Origin: Apilactobacillus sp.
Lineage (GTDB): Bacteria; Bacillota; Bacilli; Lactobacillales; Lactobacillaceae
Direction of reading: 5' to 3'
Assembly: GCF_025290035.1 (NCBI RefSeq)
Contig: NZ_JAMBKT010000008.1
Coordinates: 1 to 38,182 of the forward strand
DNA length: 38,182 bases
Part shown: piece by piece, positions 8,056 to 15,856 of the stretch
Position numbering within the stretch: the stretch's first letter is position 1
Layout of the letters: each line of letters starts with the position of its first letter
Made by a program: the position numbers and the translations under genes
The notes under the pieces: generated by a model
What the model was told of the DNA's origin: nothing
Database searches by the model: none
Seen by the model: only the letters and a program-made list of their open reading frames with translations

Positions 8056-9498
8056 ATGGAATTTAAGACCAAGGAAGACGTACATAATAGAGCTGTTCAA
8101 ATTGAGCACATCAAACAATCTGACTTAATAAATCAACTTAATCTAAATATAAAAGGCAACAAAAACGCAATGGGTGACGTTTTTGAAGCCTGGTTTGGCA
8201 AGCCAAAAGACTCAGCTAGCGAACCAGACTTAGGAGTCTCTGAATTAAAGGCTACCCCATTTAAAAAGTTAAAGAATGGCAAAATAAGTGCTAAAGAAAG
8301 ATTAGTGCTCAACATTATTAATTACGCAGAGTTAGACAAAGAAATTTTTGATAAAAGCCACTTGTTAAGAAAAAATAAGGTGCTTGAACTAGCGTACTAT
8401 GAATACAATAATGACATTCCAAAATCGGAATGGTATTTTGCTAAATGTGTTACTTATGAAATGCTAAAAGATAAAACTGATTTAGAAATCATAAAACGTG
8501 ACTGGGAAACTATTCAATCATATGTAAAAAATGGTCATGCAGAAGATATTAACGAAGGATTAACCAACTACTTAGCTGCATGTACTAAAGGGAAAAATAA
8601 AAATTCACTAAGATCACAACCTAATTCTGATGTTATGGCTAAACAACGAGCATTTTCATTCAAGAGTAGTTTCATGACTACCCTATTAAGAAACTATATT
8701 TTTGGCGACAAAAAATCAGACGCAATAATCAAAGATGCTAAATCTCTAGAAACACAATCTTTTGAGGATATAATCATTGATAAGTTCAAACCTTACATTG
8801 GTATGTCCGTTAATGAGATAATTAAAAAATTAAATATACCCATAAAAGAAACTGAAACTATTGGAAAATATAACGTTGCAATCGTAAATAAAATTCTAGG
8901 CATCAAAAGTAGAAACGGCATCGAAGCTGAAGAATTCCAAAAAGCATCAATCGTCCCAAAAACTGTTCAGTTTGACTATAAAGATAAAAATAAAGAGAGT
9001 GTATCTTTACCACCATTTAAGTTTAAAGAATTGGTAAAAGAAAAATGGGAAGATGATGATGGAAATCCCTCCGCAACACTAAATATTTATTTTGCTGAGA
9101 GTAAGTTTCTGTTTATAGTGTTTAAATCTGATGAACAAGGTAATAATTTTCTAAAAGGGGTTAAATTTTATCGCGTTCCTGAAAATGAAAGAAACTCAAT
9201 CATTAAAGAAGCGTGGTTATCCACTATCAAAGAATTAAATCATGGAGTTAATCTAACCTACGATGAAAAAAATAATCGTGTACACAACAGTCTCTTATCT
9301 TTAAAGGATAAGATGATTATCCATGTTAGACCGCACGCTGCTCATAGTAGTTATATAAATAACGCAAATTCTAACGAACTTCCTAAACCTGCTAGATGGA
9401 TTAATAAACCTAAAGAATACTCAAATAATTACATGACTACTCAATCATTCTGGTTAAATAGTAGTTATATTAAAAAATCAGTTGAAGATTTATTGTAA
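8056..9498 (+). CDS. Sau3AI-like type II restriction endonuclease (GATC)
   Basis: A protein of 480 residues, near the 489 of Sau3AI, that should cut at GATC. Residues 7-75 (EDVHNRA, GDVFEAWFGKPKDS, ELKATPFKKLKNGK, ERLVLNIINY) and the end (MTTQSFW ... YIKKSVEDLL) agree closely with Sau3AI as I remember it. The N-terminal half carries a MutH-type nuclease centre: Asp58, Glu63 and Lys65 (EPDLGVSELK). The C-terminal half is the second MutH-like, allosteric domain of the family. The start ATG at 8056 fits both a GAGG site and the family N-terminus; an ATG further upstream (8035) lacks such a site. Confidence 0.93.
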   Translation: MEFKTKEDVHNRAVQIEHIKQSDLINQLNLNIKGNKNAMGDVFEAWFGKPKDSASEPDLGVSELKATPFKKLKNGKISAKERLVLNIINYAELDKEIFDKSHLLRKNKVLELAYYEYNNDIPKSEWYFAKCVTYEMLKDKTDLEIIKRDWETIQSYVKNGHAEDINEGLTNYLAACTKGKNKNSLRSQPNSDVMAKQRAFSFKSSFMTTLLRNYIFGDKKSDAIIKDAKSLETQSFEDIIIDKFKPYIGMSVNEIIKKLNIPIKETETIGKYNVAIVNKILGIKSRNGIEAEEFQKASIVPKTVQFDYKDKNKESVSLPPFKFKELVKEKWEDDDGNPSATLNIYFAESKFLFIVFKSDEQGNNFLKGVKFYRVPENERNSIIKEAWLSTIKELNHGVNLTYDEKNNRVHNSLLSLKDKMIIHVRPHAAHSSYINNANSNELPKPARWINKPKEYSNNYMTTQSFWLNSSYIKKSVEDLL

Positions 9499-9532
9499 AA
9501 AAGATTAGCGAATTTAATCGCTAATCTTTTTT
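9497..9532. terminator. Bidirectional terminator after the restriction endonuclease
   Basis: GATTAGCG (9503-9510) and CGCTAATC (9519-9526) pair, flanked by A6 and T6, so the hairpin can end transcripts of the nuclease (plus) and of the small gene on the minus strand, whose stop codon lies at its edge. Confidence 0.85.
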
Positions 9533-9764
9533 ATTTTTTAAATTTAAATTTATTATTACTTTTTATAACTTCATTATCAAAAGAACTTTCCGATCTATCC
9601 AACGCTTCTCTAATAGCTTTAAACATATCATTTACTTCTTTTTTTGTATATTCGTATTGCTGTGAATTAGATAAGTTACTAATCAATCTTAACTTATCAA
9701 TTATGTCGTTAGTTCTTTTTTCTGCAAGTCTATGAAATTTTTCGTTTTTAGTTTCTGAATTCAT
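9531..9764 (-). CDS. Small conserved-looking helical protein beside the ATPase operon
   Basis: A charged 77-residue protein, largely helical by composition, with the core KFHRLAEKRTNDIIDKLRLI, then NLSNSQQYEYTKKEVNDMF. I associate this pattern (R-L-A-E-x-R ... LI-NLSN ... Y-Y-T ... EV) with short uncharacterised proteins found next to restriction and defence genes, but cannot name a family. The start ATG at 9764 follows AAGGAGA; the upstream GTG at 9785 is rejected because the ribosome site would fall inside the gene. It is divergent from the ATPase operon, whose promoter region it shares, so a regulator or partner role is possible but unproven. Confidence 0.7.
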   Translation of the reverse strand: MNSETKNEKFHRLAEKRTNDIIDKLRLISNLSNSQQYEYTKKEVNDMFKAIREALDRSESSFDNEVIKSNNKFKFKK

Positions 9765-9838
9765 AATGTGAAAGTCTCCTTCCACGTTTTATATTACCAT
9801 AGTAATAAATATATATCTATTTAATTATACTATTATTG

Positions 9839-9867
9839 TTGATTTATTATAATTATGAAACTATAAT
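9839..9867 (+). promoter_or_regulatory. Promoter of the GHKL ATPase operon
   Basis: TTGATT (9839-9844), 17 bases, TATAAT (9862-9867). It is followed by a leader with the 11-mer TTTTTAATATA twice in tandem (from about 9884) and a TGGAGG ribosome site. No GATC is present in this promoter, unlike that of the methyltransferase. Confidence 0.6.
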
Positions 9868-9919
9868 AAAATTAAAATATTTTTAATATATTTTTAATAT
9901 ATTTAAATGGAGGTATGTG

Positions 9920-11857
9920 ATGAAAACAGAAATTAAAAATGGCAATTGGTTTGTTCCCGTGTCTAATCAAATGAATGTTAGTGGTGTTAACGATTCGAGT
10001 CAAGAAATTTTCAAAAACTCTACCCCACTAAAAGCCATAATTAGAGAAAATATTCAAAATTCTATAGATGCTCAAGATAATAAAAATAAGAGCGTTAAAA
10101 TAGAAATTCAATTAGATTCAATGAAAACAAAAGATTTTCCCGGAAAAGAAAAATTTATTGATTATGTTAATAAAATTTCTGAATCAAAGAGATGGCAAAA
10201 TGATAATGATGTTAAATCCCTTATTAGAAGAATAAGAGAATCACTATCTAAAGAAGAAATACCCGTTCTAAGATTCAGTGACTATAACACTACTGGTGCT
10301 GTAGGAGCTACTGATTATAAGCCTATCCACAGTAATCCCTGGAATTTATTAACATCTACTAATAACGCCAGTGGTAATAAGTCTGACGGTGGTTCCGGTG
10401 GATCTTTTGGTGTGGGCAAAAACGCCTCAAAAGTAGCCTCAGATTTAAATACTGTTTTCTACACAACCAAAACTAGCGAAAGTGACAAAATCTTCACTCT
10501 TGGAAGTTCTACATTATCATCATATATAGATGATGATGAAAATATTTCTGGAAACATATACACATTCTCAAAAAAAGAGGATAAAGAACCTTTAGATTTT
10601 AACATTATCAAATTAGATAGTGGATATTTAAGAAAAGAAAACGGAACAGATGTATTTATCATTTCATTCAATGATGTAGAGGACTTAAAAAAGAATGCTA
10701 TTAAATATGTACTGTCAGAATTTTTAGTATCTATTTTCATGAATAAATTATCAGTCGATATTATAACTAAAGAAAACAATGAAATTAATCGCTCTACAAT
10801 TAATAATGATAACCTATACGATGTTATCGAAACACTCCAAAGCGATGATGCCGTTAATTTATCAATAAGGAATTTTTACCTAGCTCTAAACGACGGAATT
10901 AAATCCCATCTTCCCGAAGATTATGCAAAAAAATTTAACCTAAGCACGGATGATGGAACATTATATTTATTTGACCGTCAAAATACTAATGATATTTCAC
11001 CTACAAAATTATTAATGACTAGAGAAACCGGTATGACCATTTTTGAGTTAAACGGTTTTTCTTCATCATCGAAAATGAGCGGTATCTTTATAGCAACTGG
11101 TAAACTAAGTAGCTTATTAAGAAAAATGGAAGGCGTAACCCATACAGACTGGAAATATGAATTCTTCAGAGTACAAGATGAAGATGATGCTAAAGTTAAC
11201 GCACGAGCATTGCTGAAAGAATTAAAATCATTTTTATACGATTTTGTTAGAAATTCTATTAAGAAAAACGATGAAGATTATGTCTTTGATAACCTTATAA
11301 ATGACTTTATATCTATTCCTGAAGACAGTGGCGTGGAAAATGATAATTTAAATAACGATTCTGAAATCAAAAACCATATTAAGGACGTTAAAATAACATC
11401 AAACGGTGTTTCTAATCATAGAACTAAAGCTAAAAAGAATAAGAAAAAACCTGTTAAAGGTAGAATTTCAGATACCGGAAAATCGCCATTACCAAACGAT
11501 TCTCTAAATAAGAATAATAAAGTAAAACCGAGTGAACCTAAGTGGTACGAAGTATACCCTAATGAAGATTTTCTTATTTCCAACAATGATGAAATGAACT
11601 ATATTTTTAAAACATCCTCATCACTTAAAAAATCAATGATTATTGTCACAATCGCAGGTGAAACCAAAAAAGAAGTCCCAACGTTGCTTGACGCAACCTT
11701 TAATGGTAAAAAATTACGCCATGAAGCATCTGGTTCAGATTTAAGATTATTCATAGATGATGCTATTAAGCAAAACCAATCATCAAAAATATCTTTAAAA
11801 TTCAAAGAAGGATCAAACTTAGGTCTCGAAGTCAAAATAATGAAGGAGGATTTTTAA
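9920..11857 (+). CDS. GHKL (MORC/MutL-like) ATPase, defence-associated
   Basis: A 645-residue protein with an N-terminal GHKL ATP-binding fold: N-box RENIQNSIDA (Glu43, Asn44, Asn47, Asp50), a modified N1 box SDYNTTG (Asp121; the family norm is DxGxG) and a glycine-rich lid SGGSFGVGKNA (about 159-169). A middle region of about 300 residues follows, then a lysine-rich linker (about 485-525, KKNKKK) and a C-terminal, probably beta-rich domain. MutL/MORC-type ATPases of this sort are known from restriction-linked operons, where they are thought to act as ATP-driven DNA clamps. The ATG at 9920 is chosen because GGAGG lies 6 bases before it. First gene of a tight three-gene operon. The exact substrate is unknown. 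Confidence 0.8.
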   Translation: MKTEIKNGNWFVPVSNQMNVSGVNDSSQEIFKNSTPLKAIIRENIQNSIDAQDNKNKSVKIEIQLDSMKTKDFPGKEKFIDYVNKISESKRWQNDNDVKSLIRRIRESLSKEEIPVLRFSDYNTTGAVGATDYKPIHSNPWNLLTSTNNASGNKSDGGSGGSFGVGKNASKVASDLNTVFYTTKTSESDKIFTLGSSTLSSYIDDDENISGNIYTFSKKEDKEPLDFNIIKLDSGYLRKENGTDVFIISFNDVEDLKKNAIKYVLSEFLVSIFMNKLSVDIITKENNEINRSTINNDNLYDVIETLQSDDAVNLSIRNFYLALNDGIKSHLPEDYAKKFNLSTDDGTLYLFDRQNTNDISPTKLLMTRETGMTIFELNGFSSSSKMSGIFIATGKLSSLLRKMEGVTHTDWKYEFFRVQDEDDAKVNARALLKELKSFLYDFVRNSIKKNDEDYVFDNLINDFISIPEDSGVENDNLNNDSEIKNHIKDVKITSNGVSNHRTKAKKNKKKPVKGRISDTGKSPLPNDSLNKNNKVKPSEPKWYEVYPNEDFLISNNDEMNYIFKTSSSLKKSMIIVTIAGETKKEVPTLLDATFNGKKLRHEASGSDLRLFIDDAIKQNQSSKISLKFKEGSNLGLEVKIMKEDF

Positions 11858-11859
11858 TA

Positions 11860-12693
11860 ATGAAAATTAACATTAACTATCCTAAACCCATTCTTTCTCC
11901 ATTTAGTAACGATTTTAAAATCGGATCATTCGATTATGACTGTTCTTATAACCCAGATACTCAATATTTAGAAGTTAAATGCCATTTAACCAACAAGACT
12001 ATTCAAAATTATATAGATAATGGAGATATGTCTTTTGCCATTAGACTATCTTGCTCAAATTCAAGATTTCGAGACTCTATGGTCAGTAATTCACCTACTA
12101 TGCGAATGAAAATTGATTCCGAAAAAGTTAGAAATAATGCCGAATTAGATGTATTTATTGTTGCAATGAAAAAAATAGAAAATTTTGACACCATCCATCT
12201 TGCAGATGTTTATAAAGATTTTCCAGTTTCATATGATATTGGTGACTATGTTGCAGTTTCACCATCTTCAAATATATCTATTGAATTAGATAATAAAATC
12301 AGTAAACCATTCATAAAATATGAAAAAACAGAATCAATAGAAGACTCAAACGTTGATATTAGTGTAGATGTGATTTCTATTCTATTAAGCCCTGAAAATT
12401 ATAACCGTTATATCATTTACAAAAATAATCCTATTTATTCACAATTAATTTTCCACGCAATTACCGTTCCTGCTCTTACAACGGCTTTATATAAAGCTGT
12501 TTCAATGGGAGATGAATTCGACTATGATTCTTGTAACTGGGCAAAAGCAATAGTAGAAAAAAGTGATTTTACATGGGACGAAATCGTTGATGACCCTTCA
12601 ATCATTAGTGAATTGATTAGTACTACACTAAATAATCCTACTAATAGATTCTTCGATTCCTTAGATTCAATAGATATGGGAGATGATGAATAA
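11860..12693 (+). CDS. Uncharacterised middle protein of the ATPase operon
   Basis: A 277-residue protein, translated from an ATG two bases after the ATPase stop and preceded by GGAGGA. The first ~150 residues look beta-rich (segments such as FAIRLSCSNSRFRDS, ELDVFIVAMKKI and a GDYVAVSPSSN turn). The C-terminal half looks helical with several Tyr and Phe and ends in an acidic tail. From memory this N-terminal pattern (S/T-xx-R-F-R, FIVA, GD-hydrophobic-A) recurs in proteins that accompany GHKL ATPases and DUF6339 proteins in defence loci, but I cannot name a domain. No nuclease or helicase motif is visible. Likely a structural or recognition partner of the ATPase (inference from operon position). 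Confidence 0.7.
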   Translation: MKININYPKPILSPFSNDFKIGSFDYDCSYNPDTQYLEVKCHLTNKTIQNYIDNGDMSFAIRLSCSNSRFRDSMVSNSPTMRMKIDSEKVRNNAELDVFIVAMKKIENFDTIHLADVYKDFPVSYDIGDYVAVSPSSNISIELDNKISKPFIKYEKTESIEDSNVDISVDVISILLSPENYNRYIIYKNNPIYSQLIFHAITVPALTTALYKAVSMGDEFDYDSCNWAKAIVEKSDFTWDEIVDDPSIISELISTTLNNPTNRFFDSLDSIDMGDDE

Positions 12694-12694
12694 C

Positions 12695-13462
12695 ATGGAG
12701 AAAATTAAGATACTTAGAGAATCTATTTATGACGATATGAAAAGAAATTTCAGTAAATATTCTGATTTATATAAAAAGAATAATTATAAAAAAAGAATAG
12801 ATTTCTTTGAAGAAAATTCTGTTGATACTGGATTGACTTTTGATTTTCCAGATTTAATTTTGGACAAAGAAAATAAAGATGCTGATATTATTAATGCTGA
12901 ACGCGTATTTAAGTCATTAGATTTCCTAACATTAGCACAAGCATCAGATATGAGAATGTGGACTTATCTATGTGGAACTTGTTTCTATGAATATATATGT
13001 AATTATGTAGGACAAGAAAATGTAGAAAGCGGTAGATTTAACAAAAATAGTATCCCCGCGGATGATAAGTCAGCAAATGAAGCTCCAACAGCATTCATAA
13101 CTCGTGCAGGATATCCTGAAGCAAGATCACTAGTCATAAATTACGTTTCTAGATTATGGTGGGCAGCTAACATATGCAAAGATGACAACGATTTCTCGTT
13201 ACTTGCAGTGTTAAACCCACTACCAGGTAGAATGCCTTTAATTAGAAAATTTTGTAACAATAATAAAGTCGCCAAAGCCACTTTAGGCGCTTTGTTTAAG
13301 TTTTATTCAGTCGATAATAATGGAGACTTTTCAAGTAGACCTATTTATGATGTTGCTTTAAAAGAAGCAAATATCATTAGTTCTTCACAAGCTCTAGATG
13401 TTATTCCAAGAGTAATTCTAGAAAATGAAATATATAACAGAATGAAAGAACAAATAATATAA
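12695..13462 (+). CDS. DUF6339-like protein, third gene of the ATPase operon
   Basis: A 255-residue protein resembling the DUF6339 family: KIKILRESIYDDM at the start, then LAQASDMRMWTYLCG (family: A-x-D-x-R-L-W-x-Y-L) and SLVINYVSRLWWAANIC (family: R-L-W-W) in the middle. The function of the family is unknown; members are seen by me mostly in restriction or defence loci with GHKL ATPases and often a Z1 protein, which is missing here. The gene overlaps or abuts the previous one: ATGs at 12683, 12686 and 12695 are possible, all behind GGGAG at 12678; 12695 gives the family-like start MEKIKIL but with 12-base spacing. No catalytic residues can be pointed to. Confidence 0.75.
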   Translation: MEKIKILRESIYDDMKRNFSKYSDLYKKNNYKKRIDFFEENSVDTGLTFDFPDLILDKENKDADIINAERVFKSLDFLTLAQASDMRMWTYLCGTCFYEYICNYVGQENVESGRFNKNSIPADDKSANEAPTAFITRAGYPEARSLVINYVSRLWWAANICKDDNDFSLLAVLNPLPGRMPLIRKFCNNNKVAKATLGALFKFYSVDNNGDFSSRPIYDVALKEANIISSSQALDVIPRVILENEIYNRMKEQII

Positions 13463-13489
13463 AAAGGAGATGATTTCATCTCCTTTTTT
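13461..13489. terminator. Bidirectional terminator between the ATPase operon and the unknown cluster
   Basis: GGAGATG (13466-13472) pairs with CATCTCC (13477-13483), flanked by A5 and T6. It ends the three-gene operon on the plus strand and the 116-residue gene on the minus strand, whose stop codon lies inside the stem. Confidence 0.85.
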
Positions 13490-13826
13490 GTATTCTATAG
13501 TAAAACTTCGCGAATAAATTTATGACTCCTTTATTCCCACAAACATCTTTATATTCATCCCTAGAAAGTAATTGAATCCGATAATTTCTCTCAAACCATC
13601 CCACCATATCAATTACCTCTGCATTGCTTTCTTTCTCAAATGCCAGATAGTCTTCTTCGGGTTGTTCTAAATTCTTATAATCTGTAAATTCATCAATCAT
13701 CATTCGATATGCAAGAATGGATAATTTCCAATCATAATTTTTATATTTAATCTGATAGTTTTTATCATCATATGTTCTTAAGTCTTCTTTATAAGATTCA
13801 CATGCAATTTCCGTAATATCTCTCAT
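13476..13826 (-). CDS. Uncharacterised 116-residue protein
   Basis: A soluble, Tyr- and Asp-rich protein with no signal peptide or membrane segment; sections such as SYKEDLRTYDDKNYQIKY and MVGWFERNYRIQLLSRDEY. I do not recognise the family. AGGTGG lies four bases before the ATG, a good start. It ends in the terminator of the neighbouring ATPase operon, so it is the last gene on its own minus-strand transcript. Whether it belongs with the small-gene cluster to its right is not shown: a terminator separates the two. Confidence 0.7.
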   Translation of the reverse strand: MRDITEIACESYKEDLRTYDDKNYQIKYKNYDWKLSILAYRMMIDEFTDYKNLEQPEEDYLAFEKESNAEVIDMVGWFERNYRIQLLSRDEYKDVCGNKGVINLFAKFYYRIQKRR

Positions 13827-13867
13827 ATAACCACCTACCAGTAATCATTATAGATCGAATTACGACA

Positions 13868-13904
13868 CAAAAAAGGAATAACTCACTTCGAGTTATTCCT
13901 TTTT
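13868..13904. terminator. Terminator after the 88-residue gene
   Basis: A long stem, GGAATAACTC with GAGTTATTCC around ACTTC, flanked by A and T runs on both sides. It ends the minus-strand gene at 13893, whose stop codon lies inside the stem. Confidence 0.85.
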
Positions 13905-14159
13905 CTTTACAGATACCACTTTAAAACTATTACGACGCTTTCGAACTCGTGCTTCCTCATTTTTAAGCTCTTGTTCTTCAGCCATCTCCATAATCCATTG
14001 TTGATAGCCTTTTGTGATTCCATTGTCTATCATTTCGTACATCAAATCTTCAATCGACTGCTTCTTACATTCAGATAGTACCTGTAATTTGCCAAACATT
14101 TCGTCTCCCATTACCATCTTAACAATGAAATCAACTTTATTATTATCATCATCGAACAT
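13893..14159 (-). CDS. Uncharacterised 88-residue protein, possible regulator
   Basis: A small acidic-to-basic protein: MFDDDNNKVDFIVKMVMGDEMFGKL, then a helical middle and a basic tail (ARVRKRRNSFKVVSVKKKE). The part EMFGKLQVLSECKKQSIEDLMYEMIDNGI looks like a ribbon-helix-helix-type or short helical fold but the match is weak. The ATG at 14159 is preferred because AAGGTG lies six bases before it; a GTG at 14168 would overlap that site. It lies 12 bases after the small membrane gene, so they probably share a transcript. Confidence 0.65.
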   Translation of the reverse strand: MFDDDNNKVDFIVKMVMGDEMFGKLQVLSECKKQSIEDLMYEMIDNGITKGYQQWIMEMAEEQELKNEEARVRKRRNSFKVVSVKKKE

Positions 14160-14171
14160 ATTGATCACCTT

Positions 14172-14384
14172 CTAATCATCAGTAAATCCAATTCTCTTTT
14201 CATAGCCATTTTCCAAAAACATTAGCGCTAATGCGCCGATATAGACTAATAATATCACTAGTTCTTGCACGATTGATAGTGGTCTAGTCATCCCGACCCA
14301 AGACATAATCATCACGACCACAAATGACAACAATGACAATGTGCGACGGAAGTAAACGACTGCGATTTGTTTTCTGGTTTTCAC
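14172..14384 (-). CDS. Small membrane protein, two transmembrane segments
   Basis: A 70-residue protein with two hydrophobic segments (around LLSFVVVMIMSWVGM and ELVILLVYIGALALMFL) and a basic N-terminus (KTRKQ), so both ends are probably cytoplasmic. The start is uncertain: a GTG at 14384 behind AGGTGA gives MKTRKQIAVV; a GTG at 14393 would add three residues. Function unknown. It sits between other small unknown genes on the same strand. Confidence 0.55.
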   Translation of the reverse strand: MKTRKQIAVVYFRRTLSLLSFVVVMIMSWVGMTRPLSIVQELVILLVYIGALALMFLENGYEKRIGFTDD

Positions 14385-14421
14385 TATAATCACCTAACCT
14401 ATGTACATCCCCAGCGGGATT

Positions 14422-14613
14422 TTATTTAAACAACTTAAAAGTCGTCTTATGGTAAAACTTATTATAGGCAGCTTTATGCGGATTATTAATCCAACCCATC
14501 CCTTTTTGTCCATACAATGGATTGAATTCTTTCTTGATTGAGCGGGTCAAACGACCCTTAGTACTAGCTGCTAAAGATTTCTTCCAACTAGGTTTTCTGA
14601 CGCCGATTTTCAT
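14422..14613 (-). CDS. Small basic protein, KIGxRKPS...KAAYNKxYxKTTF type
   Basis: A 63-residue, strongly basic protein: MKIGVRKPSWKKSLAAST, then LTRSIKKEFNPLYGQKGMGW and NKFYHKTTF near the end. I recall similar short basic proteins (conserved K-G-R-K-P-S start and YNK-Y-KTTF end) in lactobacilli, often near phage or accessory genes, without known function. The ATG at 14613 fits this pattern; an ATG at 14655 upstream would add a non-conserved stretch with no ribosome site. A DNA- or RNA-binding role is suggested only by charge. Confidence 0.6.
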   Translation of the reverse strand: MKIGVRKPSWKKSLAASTKGRLTRSIKKEFNPLYGQKGMGWINNPHKAAYNKFYHKTTFKLFK

Positions 14614-14689
14614 CTTATCATCTTCTTTTCCTAATATACGACTAGTATACATCATAATTAACTAATCGATAAATAATTTATTGAAAAAT

Positions 14690-14717
14690 AAAAAGAACTT
14701 CCTCTGAAGTTCTTTTT
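14690..14717. terminator. Terminator after the A-B gene cluster
   Basis: AAAGAACTTC and GAAGTTCTTT pair around CTCT, with A and T runs on the two sides. It ends the minus-strand cluster at 14722 and has a T-run in both directions. Confidence 0.85.
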
Positions 14718-14721
14718 TGGC

Positions 14722-15240
14722 TTACACAATCGTAGGGACAGTTGGGTCAAAGAAGTCATTAACTAATAGCATGACACGATATAAATCGTTTGATAATTCT
14801 TCTAATCCGGCGTGAGTGCGTTTATTGTATTGTAGTGCTGATTGATAATTAAATAATTTGTAGTTGTCTGGGTCACTAGCATCGTATAAGACAGCGGTTA
14901 ACGCAGCGGTCAAACCAGCGGTTAATGTTACCTGCATTCGTCTCGTGCTGATTTCGATATCAATCTTGTATCCGGTGATTAAGTCGTGTTTTTCAACGGA
15001 AGTAATAAAAATTGGTGTCACTTTAAATGATGATTTAGTGTCATTGGTATAGCGACAATATGTTTCATAATCCCCAATTAATGCGGGAATTAACTCATCA
15101 TGCAGGCGACCACAAAAACAGTAAAACATATCATGATCAGAAACCTTGTAGTCTCTCACAAATTTCTTGATGCCTTGAATTAATCCGGAAGTTGATGCAT
15201 TGATTCCTTCATACATTGTGACTAGTTTTTCTTCATCCAT
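14722..15240 (-). CDS. Uncharacterised protein, type A copy 1 (172 residues)
   Basis: A soluble 172-residue protein without signal peptide. Its second half (VTPIFITSVEKHDLITGYKI, then YKLFNYQSALQYNK and LYRVMLLVNDFF) can be laid over the same order of segments in the 243-residue protein at 15855 (VTPHIVNGEVVGYIV, RLWDYQRKSDSYHKYD, SLMFSVSYFYLVPV), so the two seem distantly related. GGGAGG nine bases before the ATG fixes the start. It follows the type B gene by 15 bases. The family is not recognised. Confidence 0.7.
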   Translation of the reverse strand: MDEEKLVTMYEGINASTSGLIQGIKKFVRDYKVSDHDMFYCFCGRLHDELIPALIGDYETYCRYTNDTKSSFKVTPIFITSVEKHDLITGYKIDIEISTRRMQVTLTAGLTAALTAVLYDASDPDNYKLFNYQSALQYNKRTHAGLEELSNDLYRVMLLVNDFFDPTVPTIV

Positions 15241-15255
15241 TTTAGGTGGCCTCCC

Positions 15256-15720
15256 TTAAAGTAAGATTTCTTTAACATTATGGTATTTATCGACTTCTTC
15301 CATCGAATCGACAAGCCCTTCGGCTAACTCTTCTGGGGTATAGCCATCTTGTTTTTTTAATGCGACGATTTCATTAATTACCTTGTCTCCATCGCCAGAA
15401 ACGGTGGTTTTAACGGTAATTAAGTCGTCCCCACCAAAGGTGATGAAAATGCCTAATTGTGGTTTTAATAAAATCACCTCATAAGTGTCATCGTCTTCAT
15501 TATGACGCGTCTTTAATAAGTATTGTTCTTTGGATTCCTTAGTAACTTCATTGGGTAACCGGAAATACAAATTCCCGTATGGTGAAATAAATTTAAAGGC
15601 CTGAATAAATTCCTTCGACAAGCGTTCTTTGATTTCGTCAGCAGAAATTTTAGCGTCTTGGTCAGTAAATTTTTTGACCCACTCTGATGCAAACGTGATA
15701 TAAGCTATGATTCGATCCAT
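15256..15720 (-). CDS. Uncharacterised protein, type B copy 1 (154 residues)
   Basis: A 154-residue protein clearly related to the one at 16599: shared SPYGNLYFRLP / DPYGQLYYVDSPLP, LGIFITFGGDDLITVKT / VTIFVQLGGEDLIKIT and the end VDKYHNVKEILL / IDDYHVVDDILY. The ATG at 15720 is chosen: GGGAGTG precedes it and it makes the protein the same length as its paralogue; the longer reading to 15840 runs through the upstream terminator. Alternating strands with a G-G-D/E-D-L turn suggest a small beta-rich domain. Function unknown. Confidence 0.75.
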   Translation of the reverse strand: MDRIIAYITFASEWVKKFTDQDAKISADEIKERLSKEFIQAFKFISPYGNLYFRLPNEVTKESKEQYLLKTRHNEDDDTYEVILLKPQLGIFITFGGDDLITVKTTVSGDGDKVINEIVALKKQDGYTPEELAEGLVDSMEEVDKYHNVKEILL

Positions 15721-15825
15721 TAAAACAACACTCCCATCTATTGATACTATTATTATATAACTATAATCATAAATTAGATGAATATTTGCCGCGGATTTTA
15801 GCATCTTTTGAGGATTATTTGAAAA

Positions 15826-15856
15826 TAAAAAAGACTTCATTTTTTAGAAGTCTTTT
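15826..15856 (-). terminator. Terminator between the two A-B gene pairs
   Basis: On the minus strand AAAAGACTTC pairs with GAAGTCTTTT around an AU-rich loop and runs into a T-tract. It falls between copy 2 and copy 1 of the duplicated pair, so each pair may be its own transcription unit. Confidence 0.75.

Noticed and set aside
7966-8118. Longer methyltransferase start at 8118
   Set aside because: It would cover both promoters and the first codons of the nuclease gene; the ATG at 7965 has a strong ribosome site and the family N-terminus.
12000-12200. Minus-strand ORFs inside the ATPase operon and inside cas9
   Set aside because: They are shadows of real genes: no ribosome sites, no family-like sequence and third-position patterns that follow the other strand.
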